Shown here piece by piece: positions 56,393 to 64,000 of a stretch of DNA of 64,000 nt. Source of the DNA: Acidobacteriota bacterium (GTDB taxonomy: Bacteria; Acidobacteriota; Terriglobia; Bryobacterales; Bryobacteraceae); the NCBI GenBank assembly GCA_017304135.1, contig JAFLBB010000010.1, positions 1 to 64,000 on the forward strand. Direction: 5' to 3'. The stretch's first letter is position 1. Each line of letters starts with the position of its first letter. The notes beneath the pieces are model-generated. The model did no database searches, was not told the origin of the DNA, and saw only the letters and a list, made by a program, of their open reading frames with translations. The position numbers and the translations under genes were made by a program.

Positions 56393-58657
56393 ATGATGAG
56401 ACGGCCCATGCTCGATTCGAATCTCCCGGAGGGGACTGACCACAACTTCCAAGAACTGCTCCGCACAGCGGCGCAGGAGACCGGGATCCAGCCGGAATTT
56501 TGGGATATTTTCGGCCACAAGCACGAGCTGACACCGGAATTGGCGCAGCGATTACTTGGCGTGATGGGCCTGGACGCCTCTGGCCAAGCGGCTCTCGAGC
56601 GCTCGTTGCGGGCGCGGCGGGCGCGGGAATGGGAGCAACTGGCGCCGGCCGTGGCCGTGGTCGAACAGGGAGCGGTGAGCGTGTCGGTGAAGGCCGCAGG
56701 GAGCCCCGGAGCTCGCCTGCACTGGAGACTGGAATGGGAAGAGGGCGGCGTCCACGAGGGCTGGTTTGAGTGGACCTCGCTTGCACTTCTCACCGAACGT
56801 AACGGCAAGAGCGAGCGGCAGTGGCGCTGCCCGGTGGACGCACCGCTCGGCTATCACACGCTGCGGTTGCGCTGGGCGTCGGCCGAAGGAACCTCGCAGC
56901 AGATGGCGACGCGGTTGATCGTGTGTCCTTCGCGGGCCTACCTGCCGCCGTTCCTGGAGCGTGGGGAAAAACGGGCCGGCCTGGCGGTGAGCTTGTACGG
57001 AGTCCACTCGGAGAAGACGTGGGGATGCGGCGACTTCACGGCGCTGCGTGGCGTGATTGACTGGGTGGCGGCGAACGCCGGCGGCAGTTTCGTGGCCCTC
57101 AACCCGCTGCACGCCATCTTCAACCGGCAGCCGTACAACACGAGCCCGTATCTGCCGAGCACCATTTTCTATCGCAATTTCCTGTACCTCGACATCGCGG
57201 CCATTCCCGAGGTGGCGAGCAATGCAGTGGCACAGCGGCTGCTCGCCTCCGAACGCATCCAGGCCGAGATACGCGCACTGAACGGCAGCGAGTATGTGGA
57301 GTATGAGCGCGTGGCGCGCCTCAAGCGGCTCTTCCTGCTACTGGCCTTCCGCGAGTTCTACCGAACGCATTGGGTGCGGGAGACTGAACGCGGGCTGGCG
57401 TTCGCGCGCTATGTTGCGGCCGAGGGCGTGCGGCTGGAGGAGTTCGCGCTGTTCTCGGCGCTCGATCAGTGGCTGCACAAGAAGTATCCCGATGTCTGGG
57501 TCTGGCCGCAGTGGCCTGAAGAGTATCACCAACCGGGCAGCAAGGCGTGCCGTGACTACCAGAAGACACACCTGCGCAGCGTGCTCTTCTACAAATTCGT
57601 GCAGTGGCAGATCGATCAGCAGGCAGAGGCGGCGCAAGCCCATGCCGTGAGCCGGGGACTGGAGATCGGCCTGTTCCACGATTTGCCGCTGGCCAATGAC
57701 CGCTGCGGGGCCGACCTGTGGTCGGCTCGTGAGTTCTTCATGGAAGGCTGCCGGGTCGGTTCGCCGCCCGATGATTTTTCACCGAATGGCCAGGATTGGA
57801 GCTTCCCGCCTCCGAACAAGGACCGCCACTTAGCCGACGGCTACCGCCATTACGCTGACTCCATCCGCCGCAGCGCGCGGCACGGTGGAGCGTTGCGCAT
57901 CGATCACGTGATGCGCCTCTTTCGCCTGTATTGGATTCCCGATGGCTTCGATGCGCGCACGGGCGCCTACGTGCGCGACAACGCGGAGGACCTGCTGCGC
58001 GTGCTGGCTCTCGAGAGCGTGCGCCAGAAGGTGCTCATTGTCGGCGAGGATCTGGGCACCGTGGAGCCGCGCATGCGGGAGATGCTGGAACGCTTCGGCA
58101 TTCTCAGCTACCGCCTGTTCTACTTCGAGCGCAAGGAGGGCGGAAAGCTCATTCCTCCCGCCGCATACCCGCCACAGGCGCTGGTGAGTTCGACGACGCA
58201 TGATCTGCCCACGCTGGCCGGCTACTGGTGTGGCCGCGACATTGACGCGCGCGAACGGGCGGGCCTGCTGCCCAACGACGGCACCGCTGAGCGCATGCGC
58301 GCCGAACGTATCGCCGACAAGCAGCATATGCTCGACGCGCTGCACCTGGAAGCACTGCTGCCGCCGGACTATCCTCGCGACGCGGCGCTGCTTCCCGAGT
58401 TGACCGGTGAGTTGCACAACGCCATCATCGGCTTCCTCGCCCTGTCGCCCTCGATGCTGCTGACGCTGAATCAGGAGGACCTCACCAAGGAGGTCGACCA
58501 GCAGAACCTGCCCGCCACCACGCATCAATATCCCAACTGGCGGCGCAAGATGAAGTACAGCGTGGAGCAACTGCACGGGGATCAACACGCGCTGGATTTC
58601 GCGCAGATGTTGCGCCACTGGCTGGGGCGGTCCGGACGGTCATCCTCGGAAAGCTGA
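56393..58657 (+). CDS. malQ: 4-alpha-glucanotransferase (amylomaltase, GH77)
   Basis: A 754-aa cytoplasmic glycogen/maltodextrin enzyme that transfers alpha-1,4-glucan segments. After a beta-sandwich N-domain, GH77 motifs appear: LYGVHSEKTWGCGDFTAL, LNPLHAIFNRQPYNTSPYLP, GGALRIDHVMRLFRLYW (nucleophile Asp), KVLIVGEDLGTVEPRMREML (acid/base Glu) and SSTTHDLPTLAGYW (third Asp). Length agrees with the long (E. coli-like) MalQ type. The start is uncertain: a TACAAT hexamer overlaps ATG 56393, and ATG 56408 is the alternative. Convergent with murB. No other glycogen gene in the window. Confidence 0.93.
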   Translation: MMRRPMLDSNLPEGTDHNFQELLRTAAQETGIQPEFWDIFGHKHELTPELAQRLLGVMGLDASGQAALERSLRARRAREWEQLAPAVAVVEQGAVSVSVKAAGSPGARLHWRLEWEEGGVHEGWFEWTSLALLTERNGKSERQWRCPVDAPLGYHTLRLRWASAEGTSQQMATRLIVCPSRAYLPPFLERGEKRAGLAVSLYGVHSEKTWGCGDFTALRGVIDWVAANAGGSFVALNPLHAIFNRQPYNTSPYLPSTIFYRNFLYLDIAAIPEVASNAVAQRLLASERIQAEIRALNGSEYVEYERVARLKRLFLLLAFREFYRTHWVRETERGLAFARYVAAEGVRLEEFALFSALDQWLHKKYPDVWVWPQWPEEYHQPGSKACRDYQKTHLRSVLFYKFVQWQIDQQAEAAQAHAVSRGLEIGLFHDLPLANDRCGADLWSAREFFMEGCRVGSPPDDFSPNGQDWSFPPPNKDRHLADGYRHYADSIRRSARHGGALRIDHVMRLFRLYWIPDGFDARTGAYVRDNAEDLLRVLALESVRQKVLIVGEDLGTVEPRMREMLERFGILSYRLFYFERKEGGKLIPPAAYPPQALVSSTTHDLPTLAGYWCGRDIDARERAGLLPNDGTAERMRAERIADKQHMLDALHLEALLPPDYPRDAALLPELTGELHNAIIGFLALSPSMLLTLNQEDLTKEVDQQNLPATTHQYPNWRRKMKYSVEQLHGDQHALDFAQMLRHWLGRSGRSSSES

Positions 58658-58712
58658 GCGCGGCCGCGGGCGGGGGTAGGCGGTGGACGGCGAAAGCGAT
58701 GTAGGGCGGCGC

Positions 58713-59696
58713 TCAGAAGCCGATGTACTGAACCTCTTCTTCCAACTGGATGCCGAAGCGCGCGCGCACGCGCGCTTTGAGGTCGTTGATGAGCGCGCAG
58801 AGGTCCTCCGATTTTCCTTCCCCATCGTTGTAGATGGTGTTGGCGTGATAGGCGGCCACCTGGATGTCGCCGCGCCGCATGCCCTTGGCGCCGACCTGAT
58901 CGAGCAGCCATCCGGCGGGCAGTTTGCCTTCGATCACCACGCCGGGCGGGAGAGCCGCGCAGAGCTGTTCGGGGAGTTCGCTCACGAGGAGGTTTTTGAA
59001 GATACTGCCGGCGCAGCGCATGGAGGGCGGGTACTTGGCGTCGCGGATCGAGCGGATCTCCTCGGCTCGGCGGCGCATGGCCTCGGCGCTGCCAGGGGGC
59101 AGGGTGAGGGTGACCGAGAGGATGATCCAGTCCTTATTGTGCTTGAAGATACTGTCGCGGTAGCCAAAGCGGCAGCCGTCGTGATCCAGTCCGCGCAGGA
59201 CGCGCCCATCAAAAAAGCGCACGCCTTCCACGGCCGCGCCGATGGAGTTGCCGTAGGCGCCGGCATTGCCGTAGACGGCTCCGCCGACCCAGCCGGGGAT
59301 GCGCGTCATGGTATGGAGGCCTTCGAGTCCGGCGGAGATGGTGAAATCGACGAGGTCCTGCAGTTCGGCGCCGGATTCGGCGTAAACCGAGGCTTCGCGC
59401 AGTTCCAGGCGCGCGCCGCGAAAGCGGAGAATGACACCGGGGAATCCGTCGTCGGAGGCGATCAGGTTGGTGCCCGCGCCGAGAGCGAGCCAGGGCAAGC
59501 CGAGCGTACGCACGGCTCGCATGCCTTCCAGAAAGAGGTTTTCATCGCTGGTTTCAGCCAGCAGGCGTACGTCGCCTCCAATCTGGAAGCGGGTCAACTC
59601 GCGCAGCGGTACGTCCTCGCGCACCTGAAGTCCGAGGTTACTGAGATGATGGGCGAATTGCGAGTAGGAGGAAGGCCGAGACACGGCTAGAATCAT
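58713..59696 (-). CDS. murB: UDP-N-acetylenolpyruvoylglucosamine reductase
   Basis: A 327-aa flavoenzyme in peptidoglycan precursor synthesis, reducing UDP-GlcNAc-enolpyruvate to UDP-MurNAc with NADPH. Family blocks: PLRELTRFQIGGDVRLLAET, WLALGAGTNLIASDDGFPGV (FAD loop), GWVGGAVYGNAGAYGNSIGA, RFGYRDSIFKHNKDWIILSV and CAGSIFKNLLVSELPEQLCA (catalytic Ser region). The start is only 22 bp from the divergent DUF2461 gene, so both promoters must overlap or the true start is slightly downstream. It stands apart from other mur genes. Confidence 0.94.
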   Translation of the reverse strand: MILAVSRPSSYSQFAHHLSNLGLQVREDVPLRELTRFQIGGDVRLLAETSDENLFLEGMRAVRTLGLPWLALGAGTNLIASDDGFPGVILRFRGARLELREASVYAESGAELQDLVDFTISAGLEGLHTMTRIPGWVGGAVYGNAGAYGNSIGAAVEGVRFFDGRVLRGLDHDGCRFGYRDSIFKHNKDWIILSVTLTLPPGSAEAMRRRAEEIRSIRDAKYPPSMRCAGSIFKNLLVSELPEQLCAALPPGVVIEGKLPAGWLLDQVGAKGMRRGDIQVAAYHANTIYNDGEGKSEDLCALINDLKARVRARFGIQLEEEVQYIGF

Positions 59697-59718
59697 CTAG
59701 TATACCGAGGTTCACAAC

Positions 59719-60408
59719 ATGATTCCCGTTGAAGGCATCCGCTTTCTCAAACAACTCAAGAAGAATAATTACCGCGAGTGGTTCCAGGCCCATAAGCCGG
59801 TATTTGAAGAGAAGTTGCGCGCACCCATGGAAGCAGTGGTGGACAACGTCAACCAGGCGCTGGCTGCCGGCGCGCCGGACTATGTCACCGACGCCAAGAA
59901 AGCCATCTTCAGGATTTACCGCGACACGCGTTTCAGTCCGGACAAGACGCCCTATAAGACGCATCTCGGAGCCCTGTTTCCCAAGCGCGGGATGGGGAAA
60001 CTGACGGCCGCTTCCTTCTATTTCCACGTCGCGCCGGAAGGGATCGTGGTGGCCGGGGGCGTGTATTTCGCCGAACCGAAGACGCTACTGCAATTACGAA
60101 CCTATTTATCGGAGAACCACCGCGAGTTGGAGGCGTTGCTGAAACCGAAGCGGGTGAAGGAGCTGTGCGGCGAGCTGCATGGCGATGCGCTGAGCCGGCC
60201 GCCGAAGGGCTTTCCGGCCGACCATGCGGCGATCGAACTGATCAAACGCAAGCAGTGGTACTTCGACCTTACCTTGCCGGCGGAAGAGGCTTCGCAGCCG
60301 GGGTTTGCGAAGACCATCTCGAAGCGGTTTCTGGCCATGCTGCCGGTTGTGGAGTTTCTCAACCGGGCGATCCCGATTCCGAAACGGACGGACGAGTGGC
60401 TGAGGTAA
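59719..60408 (+). CDS. DUF2461 family protein
   Basis: A 229-aa cytoplasmic protein of the DUF2461 (TIGR02453) family. Recognised blocks: GIRFLKQLKKNNYREWFQAH, RIYRDTRFSPDKTPYKTHLG and KLTAASFYFHVAPEGIVVAG. Function unknown; no catalytic motif is agreed. It is divergent from murB with only 22 bp between the starts. An inverted-repeat element lies about 70 bp downstream. Confidence 0.9.
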   Translation: MIPVEGIRFLKQLKKNNYREWFQAHKPVFEEKLRAPMEAVVDNVNQALAAGAPDYVTDAKKAIFRIYRDTRFSPDKTPYKTHLGALFPKRGMGKLTAASFYFHVAPEGIVVAGGVYFAEPKTLLQLRTYLSENHRELEALLKPKRVKELCGELHGDALSRPPKGFPADHAAIELIKRKQWYFDLTLPAEEASQPGFAKTISKRFLAMLPVVEFLNRAIPIPKRTDEWLR

Positions 60409-60479
60409 GAAGCCGGGCGCGGCGAGGTAAGAAGAATCCCCTGCGAGGGCAGGGTGATAGATGATATCGTTTGAGAGGG

Positions 60480-60532
60480 CGTCTCCGCACGAAACGTTGG
60501 ATGGTTGGGGAAAGGGTGCTCGTGCGGAGACG
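60480..60532. repeat. 13-bp perfect inverted repeat with 27-bp loop
   Basis: CGTCTCCGCACGA (60480-60492) and TCGTGCGGAGACG (60520-60532) are exact inverted copies. The loop is purine-rich (GGTTGGGGAAAGGGTG). There is no U-tract after either arm, so a simple terminator is unlikely. It lies in the 223-bp gap between the DUF2461 and nuoH genes, which otherwise shows no gene. Confidence 0.6.
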
Positions 60533-60631
60533 TTATCCCCTCAGCAGCTAATGACGGACGATCCTGAAAAGGGTTTTGCCCGTGGAATCAATTTTCCTGT
60601 GAATTGTTGCCGGCCTTAGTGTGCGCGGAGG

Positions 60632-61822
60632 TTACGAGATGCGCAGCATGCCGACGATGGCGTTGAGCAGGATGGCTCCAAGCGCCACGGGGATCATGAT
60701 TTTCCAGCCGATGTTCATCAACTGGTCGTAGCGGAAGCGGGGGAATGTGCCGCGCAGCCAGATCATGAGATAGACGAAGCCGCCTACTTTGATCAGGAAC
60801 CAGAAGGGGCTGGAGACGACGGCATTGACGGGCGGGATGAGCACCACTCCGGCGAGGAGGATCATGAACAGGCCGACGCCCGTCATGCCGATGGCGTGCG
60901 GGCGCCAGGTGAGCTTTCGTGCCAGGCGCAGGCTGCCGAGGCCAATCAATAGAAACAACAGGGCCGGGAAACCGTAGTTGAACGGTAGCTCGAGCCAGCT
61001 TACGTTGGGGAACGGCCGCAGCCAGCCGCCGAGAAAGAGCGTGACGGCGACAGCGGAGACGACAAAGATGTTGGCGTACTCGGCGAGGAAGTAGAGCGCC
61101 CAGCGGAAGCCGCTGTATTCGGTGTGGAAGCCGGCGACGAGTTCGGATTCGGCCTCGGGCAGGTCAAACGGGGCGCGGTTGGTTTCGGCCACCGCCGAGA
61201 TGACATAGACGACGAACGGGATGAGCATCAGGCCGTAGTTGTCGAAGATGAACCAGATGTGGCGCTCCTGCTGGGCGCGGACGATGCCGGCCATGCTGAG
61301 CGTGCCGGCGGCCATGACGCCCGACAGCAGGGCCAGGGCGAGGGCGACCTCGTAGCTCACCAACTGGGCGGCGCTACGCAGGGCGCCGAGCAGCGAGTAG
61401 TGGCTGTTGGAGGCCCAGCCGCCGAGGACGATGCCGAGAATGCCCACCGACGACATGGCCGAGATGACGAGCAGGCCGACGTTCACATCGGCCACGTACA
61501 CGCCGCTGGCGAAGGGGATGACGCAGAAAGCCGAGAGCGCAGTGAAGGTGGAGATGACCGGGGCGAACCAGAAGAGCGCTTTGTCGGATTCCTCGGGGAT
61601 GATGTCTTCCTTGAGGAGCAGCTTCAAGGCGTCGGCGATGGGTTGCAGCAAACCGTGCGGACCGACGCGCATCGGCCCGAGGCGCACCTGCATGTCGGCC
61701 AGCACCTTGCGTTCGACCAGCACGATGTAACCGGCCACCAGCGGGAACAGACCGATGATGAGCGCCGTGAGCAGCAGCGGCGTGAACCAGGGGTGGGCGA
61801 GGATGGCTTGGAGCATGTCCAT
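60632..61822 (-). CDS. nuoH: NADH-quinone oxidoreductase subunit H
   Basis: A 396-aa integral membrane subunit of respiratory complex I, next to the quinone site. Signature blocks: LVAGYIVLVERKVLADMQVR, LGPMRVGPHGLLQPIADALK, NRAPFDLPEAESELVAGFHT and GTFPRFRYDQLMNIGWKIM. About eight to nine membrane helices are visible. It follows nuoN by 6 bp and is the last gene of this part, an unusual position because nuoH normally lies between nuoG and nuoI. Confidence 0.96.
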   Translation of the reverse strand: MDMLQAILAHPWFTPLLLTALIIGLFPLVAGYIVLVERKVLADMQVRLGPMRVGPHGLLQPIADALKLLLKEDIIPEESDKALFWFAPVISTFTALSAFCVIPFASGVYVADVNVGLLVISAMSSVGILGIVLGGWASNSHYSLLGALRSAAQLVSYEVALALALLSGVMAAGTLSMAGIVRAQQERHIWFIFDNYGLMLIPFVVYVISAVAETNRAPFDLPEAESELVAGFHTEYSGFRWALYFLAEYANIFVVSAVAVTLFLGGWLRPFPNVSWLELPFNYGFPALLFLLIGLGSLRLARKLTWRPHAIGMTGVGLFMILLAGVVLIPPVNAVVSSPFWFLIKVGGFVYLMIWLRGTFPRFRYDQLMNIGWKIMIPVALGAILLNAIVGMLRIS

Positions 61823-61828
61823 GGCGGA

Positions 61829-63298
61829 TTACCTGAGCAGAGAGGTTCCGGCGAAGCGGATGATCGGTTCCGGATAGAGGCCGATCGCCAGCGTGGCAAG
61901 GGCGGTGACGGCAAAGCCGACGCGCGCGCCCCAACCGGGCAGGGCGGGCAGCAATTGGCCGGCCTCGTTGAGGAACATGGCGCGCACGATGCGGAAGTAG
62001 TAATAGATGGACACGGCGACGAAGAGGGCGGCGGTGATGGCCAGCGCGTAGTGGCCGGTTTCGACGAGCGAGAGAAAGATGTAGTACTTGGCGATGAAGC
62101 CGGCCGTGGGCGGGATGCCGCCGAGCGAGAGCAGGAAGAGGGCCATCAACAGAGCGTGGCCGGGCGAGCGGTGGATGAGGCCGTTGAGGTCGTCGATGTC
62201 GTCGCCGGTCATGCCCTTCTGACGCAGGGAGATGAGCACGAGGAAGGCGCCGGTGTTCATGAAGGTGTAGACGAACAGGTAGATGCAGATGCCGGTGAGC
62301 CCGGTGCGGTTGCCGGCGATGAGGCCGAGCAGGATGTAGCCGGCGTGCGAGATGGAGCTGAAGGCGAGCAGGCGTTTCAGGTTCGTCTGGCTGAGGGCGC
62401 TGAAGTTGCCGATGGTGAGGCTGAGCACGACGGCGACGGCGAGCATGGGTTCCCAATTGATGCGGTGCGGGGCCAGCGTGCCGAGGAAGAGGCGCACGAG
62501 CACGGCAACCGAAGCGGCCTTGGAGGCAACCGAGAGATAGGCGGTGACGGGCGTTGGTGCGCCTTCGTATGCGTCGGGCGCCCACATGTGGAAGGGGGCG
62601 GCGCCGACCTTGAAGAGCAGGCCAACGAGCGTGGTGACGATGGCCAGCAGGAGGAGCGGATCGGTGGCGGGGCGCTGGGCGAGTTCGGCGGCGATCTTGG
62701 GCAGGCGCGTCGAACCGGTGATGGCATAGAGCAGCGAGAAGCCATAGGCGAGGAAGCCGCTGGAAAACGCGCCGAGGAGGAGGTATTTCATGGCCGCTTC
62801 ATTGGAGCGGCGGTCAGAGCGCAGGAAGCCAACGAGGATGTAGAAGGTGACGGCCATCAGCTCAATGCCGATGAAGATGGTGACCAGTTCGGTGCCCGAG
62901 GCGAGGAAGTACATGCCGCACTGGGCCAGGAGGATGAGGCCGTAGAACTCGCCGTGATGCTCGCCCTCCACTTCGAGGTAGCGGTAGGAGATGATGGCCA
63001 CCAGCACCGCGGCGGCGACAAAGATGGCGTTGAAGAAGATGGAGAAGCCGTCGATGATGAGGCCGTCGGAGAAGGCGCGCAGGGCGGGGATCGACTGGTC
63101 TTCGAGGAAGCGGTATTGGCGGTAGAGGGCGAGGCCGGCGAAGAACTCACCGAGCAGGGCGAAGAAGATGAGCCAGCGCTTCTGCCGCGGATGGGGCAGC
63201 ACGAAGAAGTCGAGCATCAGGATGGCGCAGCCGAACAGGGCCAGCAGAAGCGCAGGAAGCAGGGAGAAGTGATCAGTGGGTGTGTAGAACTGGTTCAT
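61829..63298 (-). CDS. nuoN: NADH-quinone oxidoreductase subunit N
   Basis: A 489-aa antiporter-like membrane subunit of complex I. The Mrp-antiporter core is visible: LLLGAFSSGFLAYGFSLLYA, FKVGAAPFHMWAPDAYEGAP (conserved Lys and the His/Trp block), LKRLLAFSSISHAGYILLGL and FLLSLGGIPPTAGFIAKYYI. Around 14 helices are expected. It overlaps nuoM by four bases and is followed by nuoH after 6 bp. Confidence 0.96.
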   Translation of the reverse strand: MNQFYTPTDHFSLLPALLLALFGCAILMLDFFVLPHPRQKRWLIFFALLGEFFAGLALYRQYRFLEDQSIPALRAFSDGLIIDGFSIFFNAIFVAAAVLVAIISYRYLEVEGEHHGEFYGLILLAQCGMYFLASGTELVTIFIGIELMAVTFYILVGFLRSDRRSNEAAMKYLLLGAFSSGFLAYGFSLLYAITGSTRLPKIAAELAQRPATDPLLLLAIVTTLVGLLFKVGAAPFHMWAPDAYEGAPTPVTAYLSVASKAASVAVLVRLFLGTLAPHRINWEPMLAVAVVLSLTIGNFSALSQTNLKRLLAFSSISHAGYILLGLIAGNRTGLTGICIYLFVYTFMNTGAFLVLISLRQKGMTGDDIDDLNGLIHRSPGHALLMALFLLSLGGIPPTAGFIAKYYIFLSLVETGHYALAITAALFVAVSIYYYFRIVRAMFLNEAGQLLPALPGWGARVGFAVTALATLAIGLYPEPIIRFAGTSLLR

Positions 63299-64000
63299 CG
63301 CGCGCCTCCCTGTGCCGTGTGCGGTGCGGCATGCGGCGCCTGGGCGAGCGCTGGCGAGGGCGGGCGGTCCTGATAGTAACCGGGACGGACGCGCTCGACG
63401 ATGCGGGCGACAGGACGCTCGATGATCTCAAAGTAAGGCTTCGGGTAAAGGCCGATGGAGAAGGCCCAGAGGATGAAGGGGGCAAAGACGGCCAATTCGC
63501 GCCACGAGAGGTCGGCCAGGTGGTTGTTCTTGGCGTTGGTGATCTGGCCGAGGGTGGTGCGCTGGTAGAGCCACAGCAAATAAGCCGCGCCGATGACGAC
63601 ACCGGGTACAGCCATCGCCGCCCACCAGCGGTTGGCTTCGAATGCGCCTTGCAGGATGGTGAACTCACCGACGAAGCCGTTGAGCAGCGGCAGGCCGGCC
63701 GAGCTGAGCACGGCAAAGGCGAAGACGGTGGCAAACAGCGGCATGCGGTGGGCCAGGCCGCCGTATTCGCTGATCTCACGCGTGTGGCGGCGCTCATAGA
63801 CGACGCCGACGATCAGGAAGAGCATGCCGGTGGAGATGCCGTGGTTCAACTGCTGGATGACGCTGCCGGCGATGCCGTTGGGGTTGAGCGAGAAGATGCC
63901 GAGCGTGCAGAAGCCAAGGTGGCTGACGGAGGAGTAGGCGACGAGGCGCTTCCAGTCCTGCTGCATCAGGCAGACGAGCGCGCCATAGAGGATGCCGATG
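63295..64000 (-). CDS. nuoM: NADH-quinone oxidoreductase subunit M (C-terminal part, cut by window edge)
   Basis: The reading frame is open to the right edge; the visible ~234 residues are the C-terminal half of NuoM. Reading begins GILYGALVCLMQQDWKRLVA, then YSSVSHLGFCTLGIFSLNPN, ILFLIVGVVYERRHTREI-type and LPLLNGFVGEFTILQGAFEA segments, typical of the antiporter-like subunit. The N-terminal helices lie beyond 64000. Its stop overlaps the nuoN start by four bases. Confidence 0.95.
   Translation of the reverse strand, partial: IGILYGALVCLMQQDWKRLVAYSSVSHLGFCTLGIFSLNPNGIAGSVIQQLNHGISTGMLFLIVGVVYERRHTREISEYGGLAHRMPLFATVFAFAVLSSAGLPLLNGFVGEFTILQGAFEANRWWAAMAVPGVVIGAAYLLWLYQRTTLGQITNAKNNHLADLSWRELAVFAPFILWAFSIGLYPKPYFEIIERPVARIVERVRPGYYQDRPPSPALAQAPHAAPHTAQGGAR

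Noticed and set aside
61124-63373. A 749-codon plus-strand frame
   Set aside because: Antisense of nuoH and nuoN; highly acidic/Gly-rich shadow typical of membrane-protein antisense in GC-rich DNA.

Overview
The window looks like a chromosomal segment of a GC-rich Acidobacteriota bacterium, most likely from the Bryobacterales/Solibacteres side. The inference rests on two very large Oar-like TonB-dependent receptors with N-terminal carboxypeptidase-regulatory domains, an ECF sigma factor paired with a Ser/Thr kinase-TPR protein, a sulfatase, an exported nucleoside hydrolase, a Gram-negative envelope, and a dnaG-rpoD core. No rRNA, tRNA, insertion sequence, prophage or CRISPR array was recognised. 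High GC opens long spurious frames opposite almost every real gene.

Layout. 1-5.8 kb (minus): the N-terminal part of a penicillin-binding-transpeptidase/SpoIID fusion cut by the window edge, a periplasmic nucleoside hydrolase, an ArsR-SRPBCC pair with a perfect palindrome over the start codon, and a nucleoside phosphorylase-methyltransferase pair. 5.8-9.2 kb: Oar-like receptor 1. 9.3-10.6 kb: DNA polymerase IV. 10.6-16.9 kb (minus): tight operon yebC-ruvC-lipid/secreted protein-TlpA-like-deoB-phosphodiesterase-tpiA, linking nucleoside/pentose breakdown to glycolysis. 17.0-20.3 kb: Oar-like receptor 2 with terminator. 20.6-24.1 kb: nrfHA (nitrite to ammonium) divergent from an alginate-export-type porin, with a CRP/FNR-like palindrome between them. 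24.1-27.1 kb: msrP-msrQ-sulfatase. 27.2-29.2 kb: S9 peptidase. 29.2-32.3 kb: ECF sigma factor and a Ser/Thr kinase-TPR gene broken by one missing base. 33.1-33.9 kb: FitAB/VapBC-type toxin-antitoxin with its operator.

33.9-44.9 kb (plus): housekeeping run yceD-rpmF-plsX-dsbD-like-M28 peptidase-exported dipeptide epimerase-HMA-like protein-dnaG-rpoD, most members overlapping or touching. 44.8-45.4 kb: convergent nucleotidyltransferase. 45.5-49.5 kb: three-subunit molybdenum hydroxylase with a clear promoter and terminator.

49.5-55.0 kb is the most unusual part: a 71-aa cysteine-containing protein, a cytoplasmic subtilisin-like (S8) protease, a CHAT (caspase-like) protease with an extra C-terminal domain, and 90-aa and 453-aa proteins of no recognised family, all on one strand. 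The S8-CHAT unit has its own sigma-70-like promoter and a leader with two hairpins. I infer a two-protease signalling or conflict module; its function is unproven. 55.0-64.0 kb: YgjV-like membrane protein, HAD phosphatase, malQ, murB, DUF2461, a 13-bp inverted-repeat element, and nuoM-nuoN-nuoH (minus, cut by the right edge).
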